64,000 nucleotides of DNA from Clostridia bacterium (GTDB lineage: Bacteria > Bacillota > Peptococcia > DRI-13 > UBA5745). The notes under the pieces were generated by a model that was not told where the DNA came from, did no database searches, and worked only from the letters and a program-made list of their open reading frames with translations. Position 1 is the first letter of the stretch, and every line of letters starts with the position of its first letter. The stretch is taken from positions 1 through 64,000 of the forward strand of contig JAHDPO010000022.1 in the NCBI GenBank assembly GCA_018434325.1, written 5' to 3'. Position numbers and translations under genes: made by a program. Positions 17,071-26,760 of the stretch are shown piece by piece.

Positions 17071-18528
17071 CTAATAAGGCTCAGGAGGCTTTTGCGGCAG
17101 GCGGCAATACTTTTGCAGCTTGCGATTGGCTTTGGTCTGGCTGATTTTTAACAGCTTAGCTATCTTATAAGAACTGGAATATTTTTCGTAGAGCTGATTA
17201 AAAATCAGGCTTTCATATTGCTCCATCAGGTCGTCTAGAGACAGCGGCGAGCCGGCAGCCAAAGCTTCCAGGCTGGGCAGCAGCAGCTCCGGCAAATGAT
17301 TTTTGGTTTTTGCGCTCATGCCGGCCGGGTGGAGGGTTGGAGCCGCTGATAAAGCGGCGGGCGGCGGCGCAATCTCCGGCGGAAAATCCTCCAGGCTGAT
17401 CATATCTCTTTCGCTTAAAATGACCAGCTGCTCGATGATATTGCGGAGCTCCCGGATGTTGCCCGGCCAATGGTAGCTTAATAAATATTGATAAGCTTCG
17501 TCAGACAGCGCTTTATACAGACAGTATTTATTATTGAAATAAGCGAAGTAATGCTTGATTAAAATTATCAAATCTTCCGGACGCTCCCGCAAAGGCGGGA
17601 TATCCACCTTTAAGACATTGAGCCTGTAATAGAGATCTTCCCGAAAAAGGTTTTTTTCGATGAGCTGGGGCAGGTTTTTGTTGGTGGCGCTGATGACCCG
17701 GGCATCGATTTGAATAGGTTTTTTGCCGCTGATTTTGTATATAAATTTTTCGTTGAGAAAATGCAGGATCTTGGCCTGCATAGGCAGCGGCAGCTCCGCT
17801 ACTTCATCGAAAAACAAAGTGCCGGACTGAGCCCTTTCGATGAGGCCTGTATGGCTGGCGGTGGCGCCGGTAAAGGCGCCTTTTTCGTAGCCAAAAAGCT
17901 CCGACTCCAGGAGGTTGGAGGGAATAGCGCCGCAGTTGATGTAAATAAAAGGCTTATCTTTACGGTCGCTTAAGCTGTGAATCAAATTGGCGATGATGTT
18001 TTTGCCTACGCCGGATTCTCCCAGCAAAATGACGGTGGCGTCGTATTTGGCGGTTTTCTCTACTTTTTGCATCACTTTGCGCATAGCGGGGCTGGCAAAG
18101 TCGAAGTTTTCAATATCGAAGGAACCTTGGGCGGCTTTTTTTAAGGTATGGCTGTCTTCCCAGTTTAGCTGGCTGGCGCCGTCGATGCCGGGGTATTGGC
18201 CGGCTTCGGCACAAAAACATAAAACATACTGGATCTTGCCGCCGGGGTCTAAGACCGGTGAAGCCGTGATCAGATAATAGATATCATCAGGCCCCTTTTC
18301 GATCAGGGAGACTTTGCGTTTGCTGGATAAAGCTCTGCTGAGGGCAGGATAAAACAGGCCGCCGCGGTCCGCATCGGCAGAAGGCCCGCCGGTCAAAGCG
18401 CTTTGGCTGGGGACGCCGGCAAAAGGGCGAGCCGCCGGATTTAAATAGCAAATCCGGCCATTATTGTTGGCAATCAATACGCCTTTATTTTCTTGTTCAT
18501 ATTGATTCCGCAATGACTTTAAATCCAT
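17071..18528 (-). CDS. Sigma-54-dependent transcriptional activator with PAS domain
   Basis: A 485-residue enhancer-binding protein. The N-terminal PAS-like sensor (about 12-115) contains GVLIANNNGRICYLNPAARP. The central AAA+ domain (about 150-375) has Walker A LLGESGVGKNIIANLI, the sigma-54 contact loop GYEKGAFTGATA, Walker B GTLFFDEVAEL and the Arg-finger region FREDLYYRLNVLKV. The C-terminal helix-turn-helix is YSSSYKIAKLLKISQTKANRK, TyrR/Fis-like. It starts 11 bases after the dehydratase stop and is the last gene of the minus-strand operon, which has a sigma-54 promoter at 24321-24336. It therefore probably activates its own operon in response to a ligand bound by the PAS domain. Confidence 0.9.
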   Translation of the reverse strand: MDLKSLRNQYEQENKGVLIANNNGRICYLNPAARPFAGVPSQSALTGGPSADADRGGLFYPALSRALSSKRKVSLIEKGPDDIYYLITASPVLDPGGKIQYVLCFCAEAGQYPGIDGASQLNWEDSHTLKKAAQGSFDIENFDFASPAMRKVMQKVEKTAKYDATVILLGESGVGKNIIANLIHSLSDRKDKPFIYINCGAIPSNLLESELFGYEKGAFTGATASHTGLIERAQSGTLFFDEVAELPLPMQAKILHFLNEKFIYKISGKKPIQIDARVISATNKNLPQLIEKNLFREDLYYRLNVLKVDIPPLRERPEDLIILIKHYFAYFNNKYCLYKALSDEAYQYLLSYHWPGNIRELRNIIEQLVILSERDMISLEDFPPEIAPPPAALSAAPTLHPAGMSAKTKNHLPELLLPSLEALAAGSPLSLDDLMEQYESLIFNQLYEKYSSSYKIAKLLKISQTKANRKLQKYCRLPQKPPEPY

Positions 18529-18539
18529 AGCCGCCTCTC

Positions 18540-20144
18540 TTATCGCAGAAAGGGACGCAATATGGCCCCTTCGCAGGCAGGACCAACCTGCTGCACATAT
18601 CGTTTTAAATAACCCTTGCCGGCTTTGGGAATAAAAGGCGGCAGCGCTGCCAGGCGTTTGGCCATTTCTTCCGGAGCGACCAGCAGGTCGATGGAGCGGC
18701 CGGCGATATCCACCGCTATGGTATCGCCGTCTTTGACGATGGCCAAAGGGCCTCGATCCGCAGCCTCAGGACAAATATGGCCGATACAGGCGCAAAAATA
18801 AGCGCCGCTGAAACGTCCGTCGGTGAGCAAAATAGTGCTGTTGCGCAAGCCCACTCTTGTGATGGCCGAAGTGATGCCGTAGACTTCCTGCATGCCCGGC
18901 CCGCCTTTTGGCCCCTGATAGCTGAGGACAATAATGTTGCCCCGCTCTATTTTGCCGTTATATATAGCTTCGATAGCCTCTTTTTCTTCGCTGAAAACCC
19001 TGGCTGTACCCTGATGCTTCCACAAGTGAGGAGCTATGTTGAGGGGCCGGGTAACGGCCCCTTGGGGGGACAGGTTGCCGTAGATGATGCGGATGCTGCC
19101 GTGGGGATGAACCGGCAGGCTAAGAGGACGAATCACCGTCTCATCATAGACTTCCGCTGAGCGGATATTGTCGGCCAGGGTCTCGCCGGTTACCGTCATT
19201 TCACCGCTATGGAGCTGGTCTTTGATGCGGTTCATTACGGCGGGAATGCCGCCGGCCAGATTAAGGTCGTGTAAGGTATAAGGACCGCTGGGCGTAATGG
19301 GGCACAAGAGAGGGCATTCCATGCCGGGCCCATGAAAGTCGGCCAGAGTCAAGGGGATGGCGGCTTCTTTGGCAATAGCCAAAAGGTGGAGAACGGAGTT
19401 TGTGGAAATTCCGATGGTCATGCCTACCCGGACAGCATTTTCCATAGCTTGAGGGGTGACGATTTTGCGGGGGGAAAGCTCTTGTTTAACCAGGCGGCAG
19501 ATTTGTTCGCCGGCTTGATAAGAGGACTGCAGCTTTTGGGAAGAGGAGGCGGAAAAGGTAGAGGAATAAGGCAAGGCAAGGCCCAAAGCCTCAGCCAGGC
19601 AAGCCATGCTGCTTGGCGTATACATGCCGGAGCCGTCGCCGGCGCCGGTAAGAGCCGCTTCCTCAGTTTCCCGGATAAAATCTTCCATTAGTATACTGGT
19701 GCGATAATCCTCGATCCCTCTTAACAGATCCATGGTGCTAAAACCGCCGGCGCCCCGTTTTTCCGGCTGACTATAGCCGCCGTTGATCATGATGCCGGGA
19801 AGGTCCAGCCGCAGCATGGCCATCATAGCCGCAGGAATGGGTTTGTCACCGCCGGCGATCAAGACCAGGCCGTCAAAATCATAGGCCCTGGCAGCCATCT
19901 CAATAGAGTCGGCAATCAGCTCCCGGCTGGCCAGCACATACTCCATCCCTTCATGATTAAAGGTATAGCCATCGCTGACGGCAATGGTCTGAAACTCAAA
20001 AGGCACGCCGCCGCCGGCCAGAATACCTTCCTTAACGGCCAGGGCTATATCTTTTAAATGACAGTTTGAAAGGGAAATCTCGTTCCAGGTATTGGCGATA
20101 CCGATAAAAGGTTTTCTTTTGTCTCTTGCACTCGTTTTGCCCAT
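18540..20144 (-). CDS. IlvD/Edd-family protein lacking Fe-S ligand cysteines (copy A)
   Basis: A 534-residue homologue of dihydroxy-acid/sugar-acid dehydratases. The fold is complete, from FIGIANTWNEISLSN to TDGRFSGAYFCACIGHICPEA. The two near-universal cluster cysteines are gone: canonical NCDK reads GGDK and canonical GSCSGM reads GDGSGM. The Mg-binding lysine (GGDK), the Mg Asp (AVSDGYTFNHEGM) and the base Ser (GRFSGA) are kept. It may be a cluster-free dehydratase, or a partner of the adjacent copy. ATG 20144 is chosen over TTG 20162 because GAGAGG precedes it at the right distance. The gap to the upstream copy is 14 bases. Confidence 0.82.
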   Translation of the reverse strand: MGKTSARDKRKPFIGIANTWNEISLSNCHLKDIALAVKEGILAGGGVPFEFQTIAVSDGYTFNHEGMEYVLASRELIADSIEMAARAYDFDGLVLIAGGDKPIPAAMMAMLRLDLPGIMINGGYSQPEKRGAGGFSTMDLLRGIEDYRTSILMEDFIRETEEAALTGAGDGSGMYTPSSMACLAEALGLALPYSSTFSASSSQKLQSSYQAGEQICRLVKQELSPRKIVTPQAMENAVRVGMTIGISTNSVLHLLAIAKEAAIPLTLADFHGPGMECPLLCPITPSGPYTLHDLNLAGGIPAVMNRIKDQLHSGEMTVTGETLADNIRSAEVYDETVIRPLSLPVHPHGSIRIIYGNLSPQGAVTRPLNIAPHLWKHQGTARVFSEEKEAIEAIYNGKIERGNIIVLSYQGPKGGPGMQEVYGITSAITRVGLRNSTILLTDGRFSGAYFCACIGHICPEAADRGPLAIVKDGDTIAVDIAGRSIDLLVAPEEMAKRLAALPPFIPKAGKGYLKRYVQQVGPACEGAILRPFLR

Positions 20145-20158
20145 AGCCAATCTGCCTC

Positions 20159-21742
20159 TCAAATCAGTACGGCACCGCTTTCGGCGCCGGACACGTGATG
20201 GAAATAACGCTCCAGGTAGCCCCGGGGCAAAGACGGTTGTTTGAGGGCTGTCTCCCGGACCTGCCGGCTTTCCCGGCGGCCGGCCAGTTCCTCATCGGTG
20301 GCCATAAGAAACAGCTGCTGCCGGTCGAGGTCGATCAGGATAGCGTCGCCGTCTTCCACAAGGGCCAAAGGCCCTCCCAAGCCCGCCTCCGGGCTTACAC
20401 AGCCGATATAGGGGCTGTTGGTAAAGGCGGCAAACCTGCCGTCGGAAATAATAGGCAGGTTATCGGCCAATCCCCGGCTATGCAAAGCGTAGATGAAGCG
20501 GGAAAGCGGCGGCATACCGGGGCTGACGGCGGCGCCGCCTTTGGGGCCCAGATAGCGCAGGACGACGATATCCCCCGGCTTCATCCGGTTATCGGCCAGA
20601 CCGGCCAGGGCCGCCGCTTCACTGTCAAAGCATCTGGCGGCGCCCTTATACATGCGGCCGGCAACGGCCGGCAACTGCTTGTATAAAGCCCCGCCGGGGC
20701 AAAGGTTGCCTTCCATAACCAGCAGGCTTGCCAGGGGTGAAAAAGCGGAGTCGGGATTGCGGATCAGCTGGGTGTTTAAGATCTCGGCGCTATTGATGTT
20801 TTCTCCGATGGTTTTGCCGGTAACGGTGGCGGCGGAAGAGATGATCCGCTGGCCCAGGCTGAGCATCAGAGCGGGGATGCCGCCGGCCTTTTCGATATTG
20901 TCGGCGAGGACAAAAGAGGCCGGATGGAGGGCGCAGAGGCTGGGGACCTCCCTCATGCTCCGAAAATCATTGAAGGAAAGAGTCAGGCCGGCTTCCCGGG
21001 CAATGGCAATCAAATGCAAGGCAAAATCCGGCGAGCCGCCTAAAGCCGCTCCCACAGTCATGGCATTGTGAAAGGAGTCCTTGGTGATCATGCCGCTGGG
21101 CACAATAGAGCTTTTGATCATTTTGCAGACGAGCTGGCCGGCAGTCCGGGCCTGGCGGAGTTTCTTGGCAGAGGCGGAAGAAACCAGGGCGGCGCCGGGC
21201 AGGGATAAACCCAAGGCTTCGGCGATGCAAGCCATGGTGCTTTGGTTGTCCAGAATTCCCAGGGAATAAGGGCCGCAGTTGAGCAGCAAGGCCGGCAGAT
21301 CCAGGCGGAAGAGAGCCATCAGGCCGGCAGCTATTGCCGTATCGCCGGTGGCCAGAATGACCATGCCGTCAAAACGGTGGCCTTCGATCATCGTCTCAAT
21401 GGAGTCGGCAATCAGCTCCCGATAGCATAGCAGATCCTGATTGCAGTCCCGGGCCTCCGGCATGCCGCCGCTCTGGTCTTCCCGCCCCTGTTTGCGGCCG
21501 TCCTGAAAAGCGCCGATGGTGTTGATTTCAAAAGGAATACCGCCGCTGGATAATATGCCGGCTTTGACGGCGTCTATTATCCTCGCCGTATGGGCAGGAG
21601 GATAGAAAGCCTCGTTGCCTTCATTAACCACTGCCACAAAAGGCTTTTGGAAATCCTGCTTGGAAAGGCCCAGGGCGTTGAGATAAGCCCGCTGAGGCGC
21701 CCGATTGATATCGATAAGGATGTCGTTGCTGCGAATGACCAA
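20159..21742 (-). CDS. IlvD/Edd-family protein, degenerate active site (copy B)
   Basis: A 527-residue IlvD/Edd homologue in the same operon as copy A. The active site is more eroded. NCDK has become TGDT, losing both the cluster Cys and the Mg-binding Lys. The region carrying GSCSGM is shortened by roughly 45 residues and reads GPYSLGILDNQSTMACIAEA. The base Ser of GRFSG is Ala (SDGRFAAFTNSPYIG). The rest of the fold and the FDGMVIL and GDIVVLRYLGPKGGAAVSPG regions are kept, and the frame is intact, so the gene is under selection. It may be a non-catalytic partner of copy A or a new activity. The start is TTG 21742 behind GGAGG. Confidence 0.8.
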   Translation of the reverse strand: MVIRSNDILIDINRAPQRAYLNALGLSKQDFQKPFVAVVNEGNEAFYPPAHTARIIDAVKAGILSSGGIPFEINTIGAFQDGRKQGREDQSGGMPEARDCNQDLLCYRELIADSIETMIEGHRFDGMVILATGDTAIAAGLMALFRLDLPALLLNCGPYSLGILDNQSTMACIAEALGLSLPGAALVSSASAKKLRQARTAGQLVCKMIKSSIVPSGMITKDSFHNAMTVGAALGGSPDFALHLIAIAREAGLTLSFNDFRSMREVPSLCALHPASFVLADNIEKAGGIPALMLSLGQRIISSAATVTGKTIGENINSAEILNTQLIRNPDSAFSPLASLLVMEGNLCPGGALYKQLPAVAGRMYKGAARCFDSEAAALAGLADNRMKPGDIVVLRYLGPKGGAAVSPGMPPLSRFIYALHSRGLADNLPIISDGRFAAFTNSPYIGCVSPEAGLGGPLALVEDGDAILIDLDRQQLFLMATDEELAGRRESRQVRETALKQPSLPRGYLERYFHHVSGAESGAVLI

Positions 21743-21786
21743 AGGGATGCATCCTCCTTTTATGGCTGATCACAAGGAGATATGGG

Positions 21787-23076
21787 CTATGCTCTGCAAA
21801 GGTCTGTCAAATTGCCTTGCCGGTCAAAGGACCAGGGCTGAGCTTCCCCTTCTATATCTATTTTGGGATGCTGCCCGGCTTCGGCGGCCAGGGCGGCGGA
21901 AACGCAAATATGCTCCAAATGCAAGGTGTTGCTGATGCGAATGATCCGGGGCTGCCGGCGATCTATACCCACGCAGGATTGTACAGCCAGGCGGATCAGA
22001 TCCTGATCATTTTCGGCAATGATCGGAATACGGCCGCCGGCAAAGGAAAGGGCGGTAACGCAGTTGGCATAGACTTTTTCCAGATCCAGCTTATTAAACA
22101 GGCGGCGGGTGATAAAATCGGCCATGCCCACGCCTTCGCCATTGCCGTGAGAGACGGCGGTAAGGTCCAGAACCCCCAGCCGCTGGGGATTTAAACCCGG
22201 CATAGGAAAGCCGCTGCCGGCCCGGCCGGTGATATTGGGATCCATGCCAAAGCCGCTATAATTTTTGCCCATGGAATCGACGATCAGCACGTCGGCCTGC
22301 TCAATATAAATCCTGGGCATTTGCCGGCGGGCTTCTTCCTGCAGCAGCGGCTCCTGTCCGGCAATTTCTTCGTTGAGCAGGGGGACCAGCCGGCAGGTTT
22401 CGTCATAAGGGTTTTCGATGATGCCTACGGCAAAAAGCACAGGCGCATGATCAAGAATGACCTGGCCATAGGCAGGCACAAGGCGGGACAATACCTCAAA
22501 GCCCCAGGCATGACAGGATTCCGCTCCTGCCTGCTTGCCCAGGCCGATGGTCAGCATCTTCATGATACCGCTGCCGTAAGGGCCGGCATAAGCCGTATGG
22601 GGCTTGATCCGGTTGACGGCGATAATGCCGTCGGCGCCGGCGGCAATTTCGTCGATAAAGACGTCATGGCCTTCTTTGGTGCGGCCGATTTGTTTTACGG
22701 CCATGGAAGAACGCAGAGGGCAGCCCATGGTTTCCTCCGTAATGCCAAGAGCCTCCAGCATTTCCAATTGGCCTGCGGCCGTAGCCCCGCCATGGCTGCC
22801 CATAGCGGGGACAATGAAAGGCTTGGCGCCCATTGCGGCCAGATAATCCACTAAGGTTCGCAGGATAAGAGGCAGATTGCTGATGCCTCTGCTGCCGGCG
22901 GTGACGGCTATGCTCATGCCGGGTCTTAGCCTGGAGCGGAATTTTTCCTGATCCAGCCGGGTTTTTAAATGGCTCGGGATATCGCTGATTTCCAGCCTGT
23001 CCCGGGAAAAATGCTGGCGGCAAGGAAACATAGGAGGCAGAGCTGTTTTTTTCGTAAGCTCATGGATAATGCTCAT
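21787..23076 (-). CDS. LarA-like (DUF2088) nickel-pincer-type racemase/epimerase family protein
   Basis: A 429-residue member of the lactate racemase LarA superfamily. Features are MSIAVTAGSRGISNLPLILR near residue 55, the His-Gly-Gly motif in PAMGSHGGATAAGQLEMLEA, RIKPHTAYAGPYGSGIMKML near residue 155 and the His in AESCHAWGFEVL. Known members use a nickel-pincer nucleotide to racemise or epimerise 2-hydroxy acids. ATG 23076 is preferred to an upstream start 31 codons earlier, which would run back toward the previous gene. The genes for pincer synthesis (larB, larC, larE) are not in this window. With the enolase-family enzyme and the dehydratase-like pair, it probably acts on an acid sugar or hydroxy acid. 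Confidence 0.75.
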   Translation of the reverse strand: MSIIHELTKKTALPPMFPCRQHFSRDRLEISDIPSHLKTRLDQEKFRSRLRPGMSIAVTAGSRGISNLPLILRTLVDYLAAMGAKPFIVPAMGSHGGATAAGQLEMLEALGITEETMGCPLRSSMAVKQIGRTKEGHDVFIDEIAAGADGIIAVNRIKPHTAYAGPYGSGIMKMLTIGLGKQAGAESCHAWGFEVLSRLVPAYGQVILDHAPVLFAVGIIENPYDETCRLVPLLNEEIAGQEPLLQEEARRQMPRIYIEQADVLIVDSMGKNYSGFGMDPNITGRAGSGFPMPGLNPQRLGVLDLTAVSHGNGEGVGMADFITRRLFNKLDLEKVYANCVTALSFAGGRIPIIAENDQDLIRLAVQSCVGIDRRQPRIIRISNTLHLEHICVSAALAAEAGQHPKIDIEGEAQPWSFDRQGNLTDLCRA

Positions 23077-23132
23077 GGAAATTGCCTCTTTTCTACAGTA
23101 TAGCACGGCCGACTGGAAAAAAATAGGATCAT

Positions 23133-24269
23133 TTATTTGACGGTGTAGCGGTCGATGGCCTCCTGGCAAATCTCATAGCCGACGCCGGGCTTGTCGGAGA
23201 GGGTGATATAGCCTTCTTTATCTACAGTGACAGGCTCTTTTAATATGGCATGGAAGCTGCCCAGGCCGTAGACCGGCGGATCATAGGGGTATTCGATATA
23301 TAATGAAGAATTGCTGCTGGCCGCTAAATGGAGGCTGTAAGCAAAGCCCAGGCCGTTGGTCCAGCTATGGGGCTGGAAAATGATGTTGTGATACTCGCAC
23401 ATGCCCTGAAGTTTCTTAAGCTGCAGCATACCTTCCGAGAAAGTAGGATCCACTTGAATGATATCGTAGCAATGGTTTTCGATCAGGGCGCCAAATTCGT
23501 GGATGCCCCGGTTGGACTCGCCGCCGGCGATGGGCAAAACGGAATCCCGGCAAAGCTGGCTCAGTCCTTTGTAATCAAACTTGGGCAGAGGCTCCTCCAG
23601 CCAAAGCACGCCGAATTTCTCCAGCTCATTAGCCGTGCGCAGAGCCCTGGCATAGTCCCAGACCACCCCCGGCTGGTCGCTGGCCCAGGTAGCAGCCTGG
23701 TTGGCGTCGCACATGATATCAATATCGGGACCCAATATTTCTCTGGCTAAAGCTACTTGCGCCAGGTCCTCCTCGAGGGTTGGCGAGTGGATGCGCATTT
23801 TTAAAGCTTTAAAGCCCAATTCCTTGATCTTTTGCAAATCATGGCGCCGGGTGGCCAAATCTCTTAACTCGGCAAAACAGGCATAAGCGGGCATTTTCCT
23901 TCGGGAGCCGCCCAGAAGCTTATAAATGGGCTGGCCGCATTTTTGGCCGATAATATCCCAAAGGGCGCATTCCACTACCCAGGAAAAGATAGCCCGCTGA
24001 TGAGCAATGCGCAGAACCCGGATATGGTCTTCTAAAGAGAAGGGGTCTTTGCCGATTAAGAAAGGCGTGACCAGCACATTGATGTTTTCCGCCGCCGCTT
24101 TGCCTGCATAAGCGGTGGTGGCGGCATGGCCGCTGATGCCTTCGTCGGTTTCAACCTTCACATAGAGAACCTGATGAAGCTTCGTGCACATGCCGGGAGC
24201 CCAAGGGGGATGAAAATCCCCTTCCAGGGGGATTTCCAGATAACGGGTTTCGATATTGGTGATCTTCAT
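23133..24269 (-). CDS. Mandelate racemase/muconate lactonizing enzyme family protein
   Basis: A 378-residue enolase-superfamily enzyme with a capping domain (1-125) and a TIM barrel. Likely metal ligands are Asp in DIMCDANQAATW, Glu in GVLWLEEPLPKFD and Glu in PIAGGESNRG. A general base Lys lies in ALKMRIHS, where the second basic position is Arg rather than Lys. The catalytic His is in IIFQPHSWTNGLGF. The family abstracts a proton alpha to a carboxylate, giving dehydration of acid sugars or racemisation. It is the first gene of the minus-strand operon, 40 bases from the predicted sigma-54 start site. An acid-sugar dehydratase role is likely. The substrate cannot be named. Confidence 0.86.
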   Translation of the reverse strand: MKITNIETRYLEIPLEGDFHPPWAPGMCTKLHQVLYVKVETDEGISGHAATTAYAGKAAAENINVLVTPFLIGKDPFSLEDHIRVLRIAHQRAIFSWVVECALWDIIGQKCGQPIYKLLGGSRRKMPAYACFAELRDLATRRHDLQKIKELGFKALKMRIHSPTLEEDLAQVALAREILGPDIDIMCDANQAATWASDQPGVVWDYARALRTANELEKFGVLWLEEPLPKFDYKGLSQLCRDSVLPIAGGESNRGIHEFGALIENHCYDIIQVDPTFSEGMLQLKKLQGMCEYHNIIFQPHSWTNGLGFAYSLHLAASSNSSLYIEYPYDPPVYGLGSFHAILKEPVTVDKEGYITLSDKPGVGYEICQEAIDRYTVK

Positions 24270-24320
24270 CGTTTTCCGCCTCCGTTTTCTTTAAATAGGA
24301 ATATTCCTGATCTTGTACAG

Positions 24321-24336
24321 TGCAATTACCATGCCA
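24321..24336 (-). promoter_or_regulatory. Sigma-54 (-24/-12) promoter of the enolase/LarA/IlvD operon
   Basis: Read on the minus strand the sequence is TGGCATGGTAATTGCA, matching TGGCAC-N5-TTGCA with the required spacing between GG and GC. It lies 52 bases upstream of the first gene's start codon. The operon itself encodes a GAFTGA-type activator. Confidence 0.82.
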
Positions 24337-24387
24337 GGACGGAAGCTTTGTTTTATAGGGTATACTGTATTGGCGTATATTAAAACC

Positions 24388-24403
24388 AAGTTAAATTAAA
24401 CTT
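24388..24403. promoter_or_regulatory. Possible activator-binding palindrome
   Basis: AAGTTAAATTAAACTT is a 16-bp palindrome with one mismatched pair, about 52 bp upstream of the -24 element. That is compatible with an enhancer site for the sigma-54 activator. The surrounding DNA is AT-rich, so the assignment is weak. The rest of the 348-bp gap (24270-24617) shows no gene. Confidence 0.3.
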
Positions 24404-24617
24404 GAATAAGTTGAAAACGACTTGAAAATAAAGGCTAACACCCATGTTTCAAGGAAAAAAGGACAAAAGAATACAAAAAGAGACAAAGAGAGAGGTCGAC
24501 GGGTCGGACTAAGCCATTTAAAATGAAAAGGGCCAATGGGGCGTTTTTCTACCCCGGCTTATTGTATCTATTTAAGTAAAGTAGAATAAGTTAAAATTCA
24601 TTTAGGGGGAACCATTT

Positions 24618-26693
24618 ATGAAGCGAACACGTTTCAAGGCGAAAAGTATTAAAATGGCCATTCTGACTCCTACAAGCACAGTGTTGGCAGCGGGCATTCT
24701 TCTTTTGGTGGCAGTCGTGGGCATTTTATCATTTAATACAACGAACAATATCACGGACAGAATGGTGCAGGCTCATGTCAATGAGTACGTCAATGAGTTC
24801 CGGGCCATCAGCGAGAATGCTTACGGTGTGGCTTCATCTATCGCTCCTACGGTGCAGGTAACGGCCAAAAGCTCCGTGAACCCCCGGGAAGATATCATTA
24901 CTATTTTTGAAGGCATCCTTGCCAGCAATCCCAACATCATCGACGTTTGGACCGCCTGGGAGCCCAATGCTCTGGACAGCAAGGATTTTGAATACAGAAA
25001 TAAGCCCTATCATGACGCCACCGGGCGTTTTTCGATTTTTGTCTATCGGGAGGGCAGCGGATACCAAACGGAATTTTTAAATAGCGGCAAGGCGGAATAT
25101 TATTTGGAGCCCAGAGACAGCGGCAAGCCCTATATTTCCGATCCCTATAACCCCACCCAGATGGAAGATGTGGATATGATTTACAGCCTGGCCTTCCCGA
25201 TTTTTGAAGGAGGCAAGGTTATCGGCGTTGTCGGCGCTGATATTGATATGCAGCTTCTCACTGCGGCGATGAATGCCGGCAGGATTTTGGAAACGGGCTT
25301 TATCGGCACCATCACTCCCGGGGGCCTGATCGCCACCTACCATGACCCGGCCCTTGTGCTGACGGATTACCGCGATTCCTGGCTGGGCAATCATCAGGCG
25401 GCCATCGATGAAATTCTGGTCAAAGGTGGCAGTCTTTCCGTTGTGGAGCCCAAGGGCTTGAATGGCAAAAGCACAAAATTGATGGTTCAGGGGGCCATGA
25501 TCGGAGATACGGGCAAATACTGGGCCATCTGCGGGCTGGTTCCCAGCTCCACGGTAAATGGGCCTTCCGTTATGCTGCTGGCCGTTGCCATCGCCCTTGG
25601 TTTAGCGGTTATCGCTCTTGTGGGGACGATCATCTACCGCCTGGTCAGCAAATCTCTGGTCATGCTTCCGGTCTTGGCCAAGGAAACAGAAGCTCTGGCC
25701 ATCGGCGACGTCTCCATAGTGAAAGAATATGGAGATATGGACTCAGCCACCGAGGACGAAATCGTTTTAATGATCCGGTCAATGGCCAAAATGAGCCGGG
25801 CCATTCAAGAACAGGTCCGCACCATCGAACAGCTTTCTGCCGGCGATTACTCCATGGAGCCGATACCGGTCCGCTCGGAGAAGGATGTAATGAATAAATC
25901 GATCAACCGGATGATTGAGACCACGAATGAGGCGATGGGGGCCATCAGCGCCGTAGCCGAGCAGGTCAGTCTGGGGGCCGACCAGGTTGCCGCCGGCGCC
26001 CAAGTGCTGTCTTCCGGCGCCACCGAGCAGGCAGCTACTATGGAAGAGTTAAATGCTTCCGCTACGGAGGTCGCCGATCAGGCTGCAGTCAATCTGAAAA
26101 GCATCGAAGCGGCTGCCAGGGCGGTCCGGCAGACGGCTTTGGATGTCAATGAAGGCAATTTGCAAATGGATCAGCTGACGGAAGCGATGACGGATATCGG
26201 TACAGCTTCCTCCCAAATCGCCAATATCACAAAAGTAATTGAAGATATCGCTTTCCAAACCAATATTTTGGCGCTAAACGCCGCTATCGAAGCCGCCCGG
26301 GCCGGTAATGCCGGCAAAGGCTTTGCTGTGGTAGCCGATGAGGTGCGCAACCTGGCCGCCAAATCTGCGGAGGCTGCCCAGGAAACAGGCCGGCTGATTG
26401 AGACGGCTGTGGGCCGAATAGCCAGAGGAACGGAAATCTCGGCTCAGACAGCAGAGATTTTGCAGAAGGTTGGACAAAGCTCACAGTCTGTGACCGACAG
26501 TATTGCCACAGTGGAGGAAATATCGGTGAGGCAGACCGCCGCCATCGAGCAGATTAAGGAAGGACTCAACCAAGTGGCTTCCGTTGTACAGACCAACGCC
26601 GCTACGGCTGAGGAGAATTCCGCCACCAGCGAAGAAATGTCGGCCCAGGCCGTTACTTTGCATGCCGAGGTTGATAAATTCAAGCTCAGGTGA
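24618..26693 (+). CDS. Methyl-accepting chemotaxis protein with extracellular dCache domain
   Basis: A 691-residue chemoreceptor. The first transmembrane helix is at about 15-40. A double-Cache sensor domain follows (about 45-310), with [35 protein letters not shown] and [12 protein letters not shown]. The second helix is at about 316-340, then a HAMP domain. The cytoplasmic signalling hairpin tip [20 protein letters not shown] is near residue 545. dCache domains often bind amino acids, amines or organic acids. There is no CheR-tethering pentapeptide at the C-terminus. Its location between two catabolic clusters suggests chemotaxis toward one of their substrates. Confidence 0.92.
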   Translation: MKRTRFKAKSIKMAILTPTSTVLAAGILLLVAVVGILSFNTTNNITDRMVQAHVNEYVNEFRAISENAYGVASSIAPTVQVTAKSSVNPREDIITIFEGILASNPNIIDVWTAWEPNALDSKDFEYRNKPYHDATGRFSIFVYREGSGYQTEFLNSGKAEYYLEPRDSGKPYISDPYNPTQMEDVDMIYSLAFPIFEGGKVIGVVGADIDMQLLTAAMNAGRILETGFIGTITPGGLIATYHDPALVLTDYRDSWLGNHQAAIDEILVKGGSLSVVEPKGLNGKSTKLMVQGAMIGDTGKYWAICGLVPSSTVNGPSVMLLAVAIALGLAVIALVGTIIYRLVSKSLVMLPVLAKETEALAIGDVSIVKEYGDMDSATEDEIVLMIRSMAKMSRAIQEQVRTIEQLSAGDYSMEPIPVRSEKDVMNKSINRMIETTNEAMGAISAVAEQVSLGADQVAAGAQVLSSGATEQAATMEELNASATEVADQAAVNLKSIEAAARAVRQTALDVNEGNLQMDQLTEAMTDIGTASSQIANITKVIEDIAFQTNILALNAAIEAARAGNAGKGFAVVADEVRNLAAKSAEAAQETGRLIETAVGRIARGTEISAQTAEILQKVGQSSQSVTDSIATVEEISVRQTAAIEQIKEGLNQVASVVQTNAATAEENSATSEEMSAQAVTLHAEVDKFKLR

Positions 26694-26725
26694 GCTTAGC
26701 CAGGCGAGCTTAGGGAAAAACATTC

Positions 26726-26754
26726 TTGACAGAATAGTCCAAGACATTTAGAAT
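26726..26754 (+). promoter_or_regulatory. Sigma-70-type promoter for the T-box leader
   Basis: TTGACA (26726-26731), a 17-base spacer and TAGAAT (26749-26754). Transcription would begin near 26761, at the 5' end of the T-box structure. Confidence 0.75.
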
Positions 26755-26760
26755 TATTGA

